Part shown: positions 26,925 through 37,361 of the stretch, piece after piece
Layout: each line of letters starts with the position of its first letter
How positions within the stretch are numbered: position 1 is the stretch's first letter
NCBI GenBank assembly: GCA_963667515.2
Contig: CAXXXY010000006.1
Coordinates: forward strand, 1-64,000
Length of the DNA stretch: 64,000 nucleotides
Direction of reading: 5' to 3'
Origin: VYDC01 sp963667515
Lineage (GTDB): Bacteria; Chloroflexota; Dehalococcoidia; UBA2979
The notes under the pieces: generated by a model
What the model was told of the DNA's origin: nothing
The model's database searches: none
What the model saw: only the letters and a program-made list of their open reading frames with translations
Translations under genes and position numbers: made by a program

Positions 26925-27035
26925 CATCCGCTCCCGCACCGCGTGGCAGGCTGCCCGGCGCCCGTTCTCTTGTCGCCCGTCGAGGTCGCCCGCGGCGGCC
27001 CCGGCCCTCGGCGCCGCGTCGCGCAGCCTGCCCGC

Positions 27036-27647
27036 TCAGCCCCCGGCGGTGCCCTGCGTCAGCAGCTCGTCGACGAAGCCGTACTCGCGCGCCTGCTCGG
27101 CGTCGAGGTAGAAGTCGCGGTCGAAGTCCTGCTGGATCCTCTCTTCCGACTGACCGGTCTGCTCCACGAGGATGTTGCGGATGATCCCGTTGTTGCGCAG
27201 GATCTCCTTGGCCGCGATCTCCACGTCACGCGCCTGGCCCTGCGCTCCGCCCAGCGCCTGGTGCATGTGCACGGTGGCGTGCGGCAAGGCGTAGCGCTTC
27301 CCAGCGGCGCCCGAGCACAGCAGCACCGTCGCCATGGAGGCCGTGACACCGACGGCGATCGTCGAGACGTCGGCGCGGATCAGCCGCATCGTGTCGTAGA
27401 TCGCGAGCCCCGCGTAGATCTGCCCACCGGGCGAGTTGATGTAGAGGTGGATGTCGCGCTCCGGGTCCTCGCGATCGAGGTAGAGCAGCTGCGCGACGAT
27501 GGTGTTGGCCACGTGGTCATCGATGGGCGACCCCAAGAAGATGATCCGCTCCTTCAGCAAGAGCGAGTAGATGTCGTACGCACGCTCTCCGCGCGCGCTC
27601 GTCTCTACGACCATCGGCACAATGGCCGCCGGCCGTATTTGGTGCAT
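27036..27647 (-). CDS. clpP: ATP-dependent Clp protease proteolytic subunit
   Basis: Serine protease that forms the tetradecameric barrel paired with ClpX. The triad is Ser104 in GVTASMATVLL, His129 in PHATVHMHQALGG and an Asp in DRDFYLDAEQARE. The conserved YINSPGGQIYAGLAIYDTM is present. The usual AASMA around the active serine reads TASMA, a mild change. I chose ATG 27647, giving 203 residues; ATG 27614 is an alternative that removes 11 residues. It lies between tig and clpX on one strand. Confidence 0.95.
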   Translation of the reverse strand: MHQIRPAAIVPMVVETSARGERAYDIYSLLLKERIIFLGSPIDDHVANTIVAQLLYLDREDPERDIHLYINSPGGQIYAGLAIYDTMRLIRADVSTIAVGVTASMATVLLCSGAAGKRYALPHATVHMHQALGGAQGQARDVEIAAKEILRNNGIIRNILVEQTGQSEERIQQDFDRDFYLDAEQAREYGFVDELLTQGTAGG

Positions 27648-27800
27648 CCCGGAGCCACGCTGCGCCCCACCCACCCCGGCGTCTGCTCCGTGCGGGAAGT
27701 GAATGTCGGTCACTGGCCATCCCGTTCCGGGGCGGCATCCTGCCACCCGTGCGACGCACCTCCCCGCCTCGCGGGTGATGCGCACATCGCGCTCCGGTTG

Positions 27801-29339
27801 CTAGCGGGCGGTCCCGTCCGCCTCCGCGGGAGCGGCGTCCGCCTCCCCCGCACCCTCATCAGCCTCGCCGCCCTCGGCCTCGCCGTCCTCGGCCTCGCCG
27901 CCCTCGGGCTCGCCGTCCTCGGGCTCGCCGTCCTCGGTGGTCGCGTCGGCCGCGCCCGAGGCTCGACGGCGACGCGCGGTGCGGCGCCGGGGGCGGGACG
28001 CCGCAGCGCCCTCCTCGGGCGGCTGCTCCGCCATCTCCACGAGCCAGTCCAGCGCCACGCGGGTCAGCAGCTGGTTCTGGATCGAGCTGCGATTCTCCTC
28101 CGACTCGACGAGCTTCCGTAGCTGTGCCAGCTGCTCCAGGTCCACGTCGGGCCCGGCGCTCGCCTCGGCCGGACCGAGGGCGCTCGTGAGCATCTGCTCC
28201 ACCTCAGCGTCGACTGATGCGGGCTCGACCACCAGCCCCTCGGCGCTGACAAGCTCGCCCAGGACCAGCGCGCGCCGCACCGCGTGGTCGGCGGGGTCGC
28301 GCAGCGCGTCCCGCACCTCCTGCTCGGTCTGGCCGATCGCCGCCAGCCACTGGTCCAGCCCCTCGCGCGTGTGGGAGGCGTGGTTGGACTGCTGGTCGAT
28401 GAGCCGATCGACCTCGCGATCGACCAGCACCTCGGGGTAGTCGAGCTCGGCGTGGGCGACGAGCAGGTCGAGGATCTCGTCGCGGTAGGCGGAGCTCGCC
28501 TCCTCGGCGAGGCGCGCGGTGACCTGCTCGGCGACGCGCGTGGTCAGCGCCTCGACGGAGTCGAAGCCCTCGTCGAGGGAGCGCGCGAAGTCATCGTCGA
28601 GGCCGGGGAGGACTTCCTCTTTCACCTCGTGGATGGTGACGGTGTACGCGGCGCTCTTGCCCGCGAGCTCCTCGGCCTCGTAGTCGGCGGGGAGCTCGAT
28701 CGTGAACTCGTAGGGACCGCCGCGCTCGAGCCCGATGAGCTTGTCGAGGAAGCCGGGGAGCGAGATGGTCCCGCCCGGGCGCACCGAGAACTCGGCGTCC
28801 TCCTCCACGTGCGGGTCGTCCTGGCCCTCGACGGTGACGGTGACGTCGCAACGCACCGTGTCGTTCCAGTCGACGGCGCGGTCGACGGGCTCCAGCGTGG
28901 CGTAGCGGCGGCGCAGCCCCTCGACGGTCTCCTCGACGAGCGGCTCCGTCGCGCGCGGCTCGGGCCGCGGGACGCGCAGCGTGCGGTAATCGCGCAGGTC
29001 GATCGAGGGCCGCACCGGCACGGTGGCCTGCACCACGAGCGGCTCCGTGGAGGTGAGCTCGATCTCGGGCTGGTCGACCGGCTCGATCGACTCGGACTCC
29101 AGCGCCTCCTGGTAGACGTCGGGGAGCAGCTGGTCGAGCGCCTCCTGCAACAGAGCGCCGTGACCGACGGTCTGCTCCACGATCTGGCGCGGCGCCTTGC
29201 CGGGGCGGAAGCCGGGGATGCGCACTTTCTCGGAGAGCCGGCGCACGGCGCGCTCCATCGAGGCTTCGAGGCGCTCCGCCTCCACCTCGATCGACAGCGC
29301 GACCCGGGAGCGCGGCAGCCGCTCGGTCGTCACCACCAC
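27801..29339 (-). CDS. tig: Trigger factor
   Basis: Ribosome-associated chaperone and peptidyl-prolyl isomerase. The N-terminal ribosome-binding domain contains the signature PGFRPGKAPRQIVEQ. The FKBP-like middle spans roughly residues 155-240, with GGTISLPGFLDKLIGLERGG. The helical substrate-binding C-terminus follows. The last 60 residues are an acidic repeat tail (EDGEPEDGEPEGGEAEDGEA-like) absent from most homologues. Three consecutive GTG codons start the protein; GTG 29339 is taken, with AGGGGA upstream. It is first in tig-clpP-clpX. Confidence 0.93.
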   Translation of the reverse strand: MVVTTERLPRSRVALSIEVEAERLEASMERAVRRLSEKVRIPGFRPGKAPRQIVEQTVGHGALLQEALDQLLPDVYQEALESESIEPVDQPEIELTSTEPLVVQATVPVRPSIDLRDYRTLRVPRPEPRATEPLVEETVEGLRRRYATLEPVDRAVDWNDTVRCDVTVTVEGQDDPHVEEDAEFSVRPGGTISLPGFLDKLIGLERGGPYEFTIELPADYEAEELAGKSAAYTVTIHEVKEEVLPGLDDDFARSLDEGFDSVEALTTRVAEQVTARLAEEASSAYRDEILDLLVAHAELDYPEVLVDREVDRLIDQQSNHASHTREGLDQWLAAIGQTEQEVRDALRDPADHAVRRALVLGELVSAEGLVVEPASVDAEVEQMLTSALGPAEASAGPDVDLEQLAQLRKLVESEENRSSIQNQLLTRVALDWLVEMAEQPPEEGAAASRPRRRTARRRRASGAADATTEDGEPEDGEPEGGEAEDGEAEGGEADEGAGEADAAPAEADGTAR

Positions 29340-29453
29340 CCGGCGCGGTCCCCTCGTCGCTCGCGCGGCCGTGTGACGGCTCGCGCGCACAACGCGGCCG
29401 CCTCGAGACGGCCGCGATCGGGTGCGTCCGGCACCACCACGAGTATAGCAGCG

Positions 29454-29742
29454 CGAGCGTTCCGCTCGACTCGAGGGGCTGCCGCATCTGCGAGAGGGCT
29501 CGCGGACCGGCTGACGACGGTCGAAGCCCGGGGCGGCGCACCGAACCGCCGGCGGCGCTCGGAGCGGCCCCCGAGATGCGCCTGCACCGCCGCGCCGAGG
29601 GTGGGCCCCTCGATCGGGTGCGGCGAACGCTGCCCCTCAGCGCCGCCGAGCGAGGCGCCCTGACGCCCGAGTCGCCTCCGTGGCGGCGGCAGCCCCTCGA
29701 GTCGAGCGGAACGCTCGCCCCTCGAGTGCAGCGGAACGCTGC
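29454..29742. repeat. Paired hairpin element 6, with perfect 32-bp inverted ends
   Basis: The left arm 29454-29485 is an exact reverse complement of the right arm 29686-29717, 32 bp including the CGAGCG-TTC-CGCTCG hairpin. A second hairpin GCAGCG-GAA-CGCTGC (29728-29742) abuts the oppC TAA stop. The subterminal TGCGAGAGGGCTCGCGGACC block lies near 29490. It fills most of the roughly 400-bp space between the tig start and oppC; no gene is seen in it. Confidence 0.88.
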
Positions 29743-30723
29743 TTAGCGGCCGCGCATGGCGTCGTTGAGGGCGTCGCCGAGGAGATTGAACGCGAACATC
29801 AGCGACGTCACGAACACCGCCGGCACCACCAGCAGGTGGGGATGCGCCTGGAACGTGCGGGCGCCCGAGCCCTCGAAGATCATCTGCCCGAACGAGGCGG
29901 CGGGCGGCTGCACGCCCACGCCGAACCACGTCAGCACGATCTCGGAGCCGGCGATCGCGCCCAGGCCCGCCGACACCGAGAGGATGATCAGGAACGCGAT
30001 GTTTGGCAGCAGGTGGCGGCTGATCACGCCGGCGCCGGTGGCGCCGGTGGCCTGCGCTGCCAGCACGAAGTCCCGCTCGCGGAGCTGGAGCACCTGCGAG
30101 CGGATGATGCGCGCCATGCCCACCCAGGCGAAGAGCGAGAGCGCCACGGCCACCGTGAAATAGGAGGCGCCGCCTGTGGTGCTCAGCTCGTTCGAGAGCG
30201 GGGTGTGCTCCTCCACCCAGACCGCGAGCTCGTCGACGCGGGGGCGGGTGGTGGCGTTGATCAGGATCAGCATCGGGAGGCCGGGCACCGAGCCGAAGAC
30301 ATCGCCGACGCGCATGATCGCGCCGTCGATCCAGCCGCCCTTGTAGCCCGAGAGCAGGCCGAGGCCGACGCCGAGCACCACCGAGCCGGAGAGCACCACG
30401 GCGACCGTGAGGATCAGCGTGGTGCGCGCGGAGAAGATGGCGCGGCTGAGCATATCGCGGCCGAGGCGGTCGGTGCCGAGCCAGTGGTCGGCGCTGGGGC
30501 CCTCGAGCGTGCGCTCCAGGTTCTGCTCGCTGTAGGAGTAGGGCGCAACGACCGGCGCGAAGATGCCGGAGCCGTAGATGATCGCGACCACCACCATCGA
30601 GATCATCGCGAGCCGCTTGCGGCGCAGGCGCTGCCACAGCAGCGCGCCCGGGCTCGCCCCGAGCGAGCTAGGCGCATCCTCGCCCGTCGGGGCGGGGGGC
30701 GTCTCGGCGACGGCACTCGTCAC
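29743..30723 (-). CDS. oppC: Peptide/nickel ABC transporter permease (OppC/DppC type)
   Basis: Second membrane permease of a peptide-type ABC importer, 326 residues. The N-terminal OppC_N region is WQRLRRKRLAMISMVVVAI. HWLGTDRLGRDMLSRAIFSARTTL is the classic OppC signature, and the cytoplasmic EAA-type loop is ERDFVLAAQATGATGAGVIS. About six hydrophobic helices are visible. The GTG start overlaps the oppB stop (GTGA). No ATPase genes (oppD/oppF) are in the window. The TAA stop touches repeat element 6. Confidence 0.9.
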   Translation of the reverse strand: MTSAVAETPPAPTGEDAPSSLGASPGALLWQRLRRKRLAMISMVVVAIIYGSGIFAPVVAPYSYSEQNLERTLEGPSADHWLGTDRLGRDMLSRAIFSARTTLILTVAVVLSGSVVLGVGLGLLSGYKGGWIDGAIMRVGDVFGSVPGLPMLILINATTRPRVDELAVWVEEHTPLSNELSTTGGASYFTVAVALSLFAWVGMARIIRSQVLQLRERDFVLAAQATGATGAGVISRHLLPNIAFLIILSVSAGLGAIAGSEIVLTWFGVGVQPPAASFGQMIFEGSGARTFQAHPHLLVVPAVFVTSLMFAFNLLGDALNDAMRGR

Positions 30724-31706
30724 GTGCGGACCGACTCGCCCAGCCGGATGCGCGGGTCGATGAACGTGTACGAGATCTCGATGATGAGGTTCATCAGCAC
30801 GAACACCGCCGAGGTGATCACCGTCATCGCCAGGATCACGTCGTAGTCGCGGGAGACCACCGCCTCGAATGTGAAGCGGCCGATGCCGGGGATGCCCAGC
30901 AGCACCTCGACGAAGAACGCGCCCTCGATGATGCTCGCGAGCGCGAAGCCGATCACCGTGACCAGCGGCAGCAGCGAGTTCGGCAGGACGTGCTGCATGG
31001 CGACCACGGACTCCGAGAGCCCCTTGGCGCGCGCGGTGCGGATGTAGTCCTCCTGCTGCACTTCGAGCGCGGTGATGCGCACGAGGCGGGCGACGCCCCC
31101 GAAGCCGCCGATCGACATCGCCAGCACGGGCAGATAGAGGTGCGGATCGGGGATGGGGATCGCGATCACGCCGCCGATCCACCAGATCTCGAACAGCCCG
31201 TCCCAGCCGCCGACGGGAAGCAGATCCAGCTGCGTGGCGAAGAGCCAGAGCAGCGGCGGGATGAGCACGATCACCGGGACCGCTCGCAGGAAGAGCAGCG
31301 ACGAGATGATGAAGGGATCGATCCACGTCCCCGAGAGCCGCGCCGCGACGAGGCCGAGCGGGATGCCGAGGGCGAAGACGATGACGAGCGCCAGCAGGCC
31401 CATCTGCGCGGAGATCCACATCTTCGGGAAGATCAGCTCCGAGACGGTGAAGCCCTGCTGCAGGAACGACTCGCCGAAGTCGCCGCGCAGCGCGTCCGAG
31501 AGCCAGCGCGCGTACTGCTCCAGGATCGAGCCGTCCAGGCCGCGCTCGGCGCGCACCTGCTCCAGCACCTCCGGGTCGCGGAACTGGCCGGCGGCGACGG
31601 CGACGGGGTCGCCCGGGCCGAAGCGCGCGATCGCGAAGGTCGCAAACGAGACGATGAGCAGGATGAACGGGAGCCAGAGCAGCCGGCGGATGATGTAGAC
31701 CGCCAC
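30720..31706 (-). CDS. oppB: Peptide/nickel ABC transporter permease (OppB/DppB type)
   Basis: First permease of the importer, 328 residues and about six transmembrane helices. It begins VYIIRRLLWLPFILLIVSFA, with FGPGDPVAVAAGQFRDPEV following as in OppB proteins. The EAA-type loop is EDYIRTARAKGLSESVVAMQ with HVLPNSLLPLVTVIG. The GTG at 31706 has a strong GGGGGGAGAGAGGG ribosome binding site. It lies between oppA and oppC. Confidence 0.9.
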   Translation of the reverse strand: MAVYIIRRLLWLPFILLIVSFATFAIARFGPGDPVAVAAGQFRDPEVLEQVRAERGLDGSILEQYARWLSDALRGDFGESFLQQGFTVSELIFPKMWISAQMGLLALVIVFALGIPLGLVAARLSGTWIDPFIISSLLFLRAVPVIVLIPPLLWLFATQLDLLPVGGWDGLFEIWWIGGVIAIPIPDPHLYLPVLAMSIGGFGGVARLVRITALEVQQEDYIRTARAKGLSESVVAMQHVLPNSLLPLVTVIGFALASIIEGAFFVEVLLGIPGIGRFTFEAVVSRDYDVILAMTVITSAVFVLMNLIIEISYTFIDPRIRLGESVRT

Positions 31707-31768
31707 CGCGCCCTCTCTCCCCCCGGCGCCCGCGCTCGGCGGCGGGCGCGCCCTCGACGCCCCGCGCG

Positions 31769-33445
31769 CTAGTCCGCTATGGAGATGAAGCGCAGGCGCG
31801 GCATCACCAGCGGCGGGTTGAACCAGCCCTCGACGCTCGGGTCGACGACGAAGTGCGAGAGCGGGAAGTAGAGCGGGATCCACGCCGCCTCGTCAATGAG
31901 GATGCGCTCGGCGTCGCGGTAGAGCTGGAGCCGGAGCTCCGCGTCCTGCTCCACGCGCGCCGCCTCGATCAGCGCGTCCACCTCGGCGTTCTCGTAGCGC
32001 ACGTCGTTGAGCGCCGACTGCGAGTGGAACTTGAGGTCGATCACGCTCTCGGGGTCGGGGTAGTCCATCGACCAGCCGTCGTTGAAGAGCTGCAGGCGGC
32101 CCGCGTCGAGGTCGGCCGTGAGCGTGGCGCGGTCCGTCTGGCGCACCTGCACGTCGACGCCCAGCACCTCACGCCACTGCTCCAGGAACGCCTGCGTGTC
32201 GATCGCGGCCGAGGCGCCGCCGCCCATCTCGGTGATGATCACGCGCGGCAGGTTCTCGGCGGAGCCGTAGCGCGATGCCGCGAGCGCGGCGCGCGCCCCC
32301 TCCGGATCGAAGCCGAAGGTCTTGTCCTCCGTGGTGTAGCCGGGCACCGCCGGCGGGATGATGCCCGTCGCCGGCAGCCAGGCGTTCATGAAGACGGTCT
32401 CCACCACCTTCTGGCGGTCGATCGACATCGCGAAGGCGCGGCGCACGTTCACGTCGTCGAAGGGCGGCGCGTCCGTGTTGAAGGCGAGGTAGGAGATCGA
32501 CATCTCGGGCGCGCTGGAGTAGAGGCCGCCGAGGTCGGAGCTCGGGTCCTGCGCGCGCTCGAGGTCGTTCACGCCGATGCTCGCGACGTCCAGCTCGCCG
32601 TTCTCGAAGCGGGTCAGCGTGGAGCCGCCCGAGAGCTCGTAGAGCACCTCGTCCAGCTTCGGGGTGCCGCCGTAGAAGCGCTCGTTCGCCTCCAGCACGA
32701 TGCGCTCGCCGATGCGCCACTCCTTGAGCTCGTAGGGGCCGGTGGCGTTGGGGTTGCGCGTCCAGTTGCGCGGGTTCGCCTCTACCTGCTGCCGGTCGAC
32801 GACCCACGCGGTGGGGTAGGTGAGCTTGGCGAGGAAGAACGGCTTCGGCGCGTCGAGCGTGAACTCGATCGTCCGCTCGTCGATCACGCGCACGCCCGCG
32901 ACGGCGTCGGAGACGCCGAGCCGCCGCTCGCGCGCGCCCACGATGTCGCCGAGGTAGGAGAGCGCGACCAGCGACGATGTCTCGGGCGCCAGCGCGCGGT
33001 CGATCGACCAGCGGAGGTCCTCGGCGGTGACGCGGCGGCCGTTGTGGAAGGTGGCGTCCGGGCGCAGCGTGAAGGTGTAGACGAGGCCGCCCTCGGTCAC
33101 CTCCAGCGACTCCGCGAGGTCGAGGCTGACGGCGAGGTCGGGCGTGATCGTGGTCAGGCCGCTGTAGATCTCGGAGATGTACTGGGCGGAGCCGGCGTCC
33201 GTGACCAGCGCCGGGTCGAGGGTGATCGGGTCCGTGCCCGAGAGCCGCAGCCGGCCGCTCGCGGAGCCGCCGTCGCTCCCGCCGTCGTCTCCGCCCGCCG
33301 AGGCGGTGGTCGTGCCGCCGCCGTCGCCACCGCCGTCGTCGTCGCCACCCCCGGCCAGCAGCACGGCGGAGAGCCCGCCCACCACCAGCACGAGCAGGGC
33401 GAGGACGCCGAGCAGGATGCCGAGCATCCGGTTCTGGCTGCTCAT
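31769..33445 (-). CDS. oppA: Peptide ABC transporter substrate-binding protein (SBP family 5)
   Basis: Extracytoplasmic solute receptor of the oppABC importer, 558 residues. The N-terminus has one hydrophobic helix (ILLGVLALLVLVVGGLSAVL) but no lipobox Cys, so it is probably held by an uncleaved membrane anchor. A Gly/Asp-rich linker leads to the SBP_bac_5 domain: DPITLDPALVTDAGSAQYIS, YTFTLRPDATFHNGRRVTAE and DVNVRRAFAMSIDRQKVVE. The transported peptide cannot be predicted. First gene of the operon; about 160 bp without a gene lie upstream before aspS. Confidence 0.9.
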   Translation of the reverse strand: MSSQNRMLGILLGVLALLVLVVGGLSAVLLAGGGDDDGGGDGGGTTTASAGGDDGGSDGGSASGRLRLSGTDPITLDPALVTDAGSAQYISEIYSGLTTITPDLAVSLDLAESLEVTEGGLVYTFTLRPDATFHNGRRVTAEDLRWSIDRALAPETSSLVALSYLGDIVGARERRLGVSDAVAGVRVIDERTIEFTLDAPKPFFLAKLTYPTAWVVDRQQVEANPRNWTRNPNATGPYELKEWRIGERIVLEANERFYGGTPKLDEVLYELSGGSTLTRFENGELDVASIGVNDLERAQDPSSDLGGLYSSAPEMSISYLAFNTDAPPFDDVNVRRAFAMSIDRQKVVETVFMNAWLPATGIIPPAVPGYTTEDKTFGFDPEGARAALAASRYGSAENLPRVIITEMGGGASAAIDTQAFLEQWREVLGVDVQVRQTDRATLTADLDAGRLQLFNDGWSMDYPDPESVIDLKFHSQSALNDVRYENAEVDALIEAARVEQDAELRLQLYRDAERILIDEAAWIPLYFPLSHFVVDPSVEGWFNPPLVMPRLRFISIAD

Positions 33446-33606
33446 CGACGGGCTCCCCGTTCCCGACGTGCCGTCGCCCCGCGGAGGCGGCCGCCTGCAG
33501 TGACTCTACGTCCCGCGCGGTGGGGGCGGTTCGCTTCGCGTCTTCGGGGGGAGAGCGGTGACAGAGATGATAGCGCCGAGCGTGTGCGGGCGTCGCGTGC
33601 GCGCCG

Positions 33607-35427
<1,821 letters not shown>

Positions 35428-35560
35428 GTCAGCACCTCGGCAGCGCCCCGTCGGCGCCGAGTGTCGCACGAGCGCGAGGCGCCGACGAGCGAGGCGCCGC
35501 GCAGTCCGATCCTCGCTCGCGACGCGCTCGCTCAGCGCTCGGCGCGGCGGAAGCAGGAGC

Positions 35561-35775
35561 GGCACCCCTCGAGTTGAGCGGAACGCTCACGGCAGCCCCT
35601 CGAGTTGAGCGGAACGCTCACGGCAGCCCCTCGAGTTGAGCGGAACGCTCACGGCAGCCCCTCGAGTTGAGCGGAACGCTCACGGCAGCCCCTCGAGTTG
35701 AGCGGAACGCTCACGGCAGCCCCTCGAGTTGAGCGGAACGCTCACGGCAGGCGCTAGGGTCGAGCGGAACGCTCG
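35561..35775. repeat. Tandem array of seven 30-31-bp hairpin arms
   Basis: Copies start at 35561, 35591, 35622, 35653, 35684, 35715 and 35746. Units 1-6 have GGCAGCCCCTCGAGT (unit 1 lacks one base) plus hairpin TGAGCG-GAA-CGCTCA. Unit 7 has the GGCGCTAGGG variant with CGAGCG-GAA-CGCTCG and encodes the stop of the downstream minus-strand gene. There are no spacers, so it is not CRISPR. The remaining 35428-35560 shows nothing recognisable. Confidence 0.92.
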
Positions 35776-36221
35776 GCGGGGCGCAGCGAGTAGAGCGGAG
35801 GGCCCGGGAGCGCGCGCAGCGGGAGCACGCGGAGCACCGCGCGGCCCTCGGCGTCGAGCAGGCGCGCGAACTCGGCGGGGTCGGCGGGCAGCTCGCCGTA
35901 GCGCACGGCCTCGCGGACGCGGCGGGTGAGCGCCGAGCGCTGCGGGTCGCCCTCGACGAGCTCGACGCGGCCCTCCAGCACGAGCTGGGTGCGGCCGTCC
36001 GGCACCAGCAGCGTCACCAGCGGCAGCCGCCGCGCGTTGCGCCACTTGGCGGAGCTGCGCCCCACGGAGATCGCGACGTCCGTCCCGTCGAAGTGGTAGC
36101 TCACCATCGAGAGCTGCGGGGTGCCGTCCCGCCGGCCGGTGCCGAGCACCGCCAGCGTGTGCTCCGCGAGGTAGCGCCGCTGCTCTTCGCTCAGCGCCGC
36201 GGCGCCCCCTGTTTCGCTCAC
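35754..36221 (-). CDS. Pyridoxamine 5'-phosphate oxidase-like flavin-binding protein
   Basis: A 155-residue split-barrel protein. LAVLGTGRRDGTPQLSMVSYHFDGTDVAIS and KWRNARRLPLVTLLVPD resemble the FMN/F420-binding PNPOx-like fold found in F420-dependent oxidoreductases and general PPOX-class proteins. True PdxH residues are not clear, so the substrate is open. GTG 36221 is preceded by GGGGGGAGGC. The last codons, ERSARP and TAG, belong to the seventh unit of the repeat array. Confidence 0.65.
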   Translation of the reverse strand: MSETGGAAALSEEQRRYLAEHTLAVLGTGRRDGTPQLSMVSYHFDGTDVAISVGRSSAKWRNARRLPLVTLLVPDGRTQLVLEGRVELVEGDPQRSALTRRVREAVRYGELPADPAEFARLLDAEGRAVLRVLPLRALPGPPLYSLRPAERSARP

Positions 36222-36238
36222 GCCTCGCCTCCCCCCTC

Positions 36239-36270
36239 GCGGCAACCCCTAGGATCGAGCGGAACGCTCG
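36239..36270. repeat. Solo hairpin arm at the end of the DUF2157-like gene
   Basis: GCGGCAACCCCTAGGAT with hairpin CGAGCG-GAA-CGCTCG (36256-36270). It encodes ERSARS and the TAG stop of the minus-strand gene. No inverted partner is seen nearby. Confidence 0.78.
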
Positions 36271-37313
36271 CGACCCAGCGCCCGCAGCGCATCGCCCACG
36301 CGCTGCCCGGCCAGCGCGCCGAACGCGGTGCCCAGCCCCACCAGCGCCAGCACCACGATCGCGGCGACCGCGCCCTCGAAGGTGCGGAAGACGACGATCG
36401 CCACGTACTCGTACAGTGAGAGCGCGCCGAGGGCGAGCCAGGCGCGCCCGCCCCGCCACACTGCGACCGCGAGCTGGAGCGCCGCGTGCGCGAGCAGCAG
36501 CCCCTCGTGCGCGCCACCGAACTCGGCGGCGAGCATCAGCGCCGCGATGTTCGCCGCCCCCAGCGCCGCGAGCGTGAACCAGCCGCGCGCCGAGCCCGCG
36601 ACGCCCAGCGCCGCGGGCAGCACGCCGAGCAGCGGCAGCAGCGCCAGCGCGTAGGCGGCGTAGGTCACGACGAGGCCGGCGAGACGGCCGGGGTCGTCGC
36701 CGGAGTTCGGCGCCACCCACCACCCGAGCACGCCGAGCGCGGCGATCGGCGCCAGCGCGAGCGGCGCCGCCGCGAGCGGCGAGCGCAGCCAGCGCAGCGC
36801 GGCCCACGCTGCGCTGCCCATCGCGGCGGCGGAGAGCGCGAAGGCGATGCGCTGCTGCGCGAGCTCGCGCGCGTTCCGCCCGCGCTCGCCATCGATCCAG
36901 TCGGCGGCGTCGAAGGCGACGAGCGCCGCCGCCCCCACCAGCAGCGCGAACGAGAGCCCCAGCGCGTCCGCGATGCGCCCGCCGCCGGGCAGCCGCGCCG
37001 CCAGCGCGCCCAGCACGGCGGCCGCGACCGCCATCGCGACGGCCACGCCCACGCGCGTCGCCGCGGCGGCGTCCGGGACCACCGTGACGTAGAGCGCCAG
37101 CACGGCCGCCAGAGCCACCAGCACGCCCACGTAGGCGAGCACGGCCGACGCCTCCCAGCGCGGCGCGCCGACGGGCGTGCCGGCGGCGGCCGCGGCGAGC
37201 TCCGGCCCCGCCTCGATCGTCTCGAAGTCGTCGATGGCGCGCGCCTGCTCGGGGTCGATCAGCCCTCGCTCGCTCCAGCGATCGAGGGCGGCGCGCAGCT
37301 CCCGCAGATCCAT
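36249..37313 (-). CDS. DUF2157-like polytopic membrane protein
   Basis: A short cytoplasmic N-terminal domain (LRAALDRWSERGLIDPEQARAI) precedes about nine or ten hydrophobic helices over 354 residues. Such an arrangement is typical of DUF2157-type predicted membrane proteins, whose function is unknown. Glycine/alanine-rich helices and few charged residues give no catalytic hint. The protein ends ERSARS because its last codons and TAG lie in a solo hairpin arm. It begins 48 bp downstream of the DUF3179 gene on the same strand. Confidence 0.6.
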   Translation of the reverse strand: MDLRELRAALDRWSERGLIDPEQARAIDDFETIEAGPELAAAAAGTPVGAPRWEASAVLAYVGVLVALAAVLALYVTVVPDAAAATRVGVAVAMAVAAAVLGALAARLPGGGRIADALGLSFALLVGAAALVAFDAADWIDGERGRNARELAQQRIAFALSAAAMGSAAWAALRWLRSPLAAAPLALAPIAALGVLGWWVAPNSGDDPGRLAGLVVTYAAYALALLPLLGVLPAALGVAGSARGWFTLAALGAANIAALMLAAEFGGAHEGLLLAHAALQLAVAVWRGGRAWLALGALSLYEYVAIVVFRTFEGAVAAIVVLALVGLGTAFGALAGQRVGDALRALGRERSARS

Positions 37314-37361
37314 CGCCCGATCGTACGGGGGCGGGGGCTCGGGCGTCAGCGGGGGGGCGGA

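Noticed and set aside
29454..29742. Element 6 as a small gene
   Set aside because: Frames through it are Arg/Ala/Pro-rich, lack start signals and repeat the same peptides in all element copies.
35561..35775. Regular 31-bp repeats as a CRISPR array
   Set aside because: Units follow each other without spacers, and the unit is the same hairpin arm found singly elsewhere; no cas genes are present.
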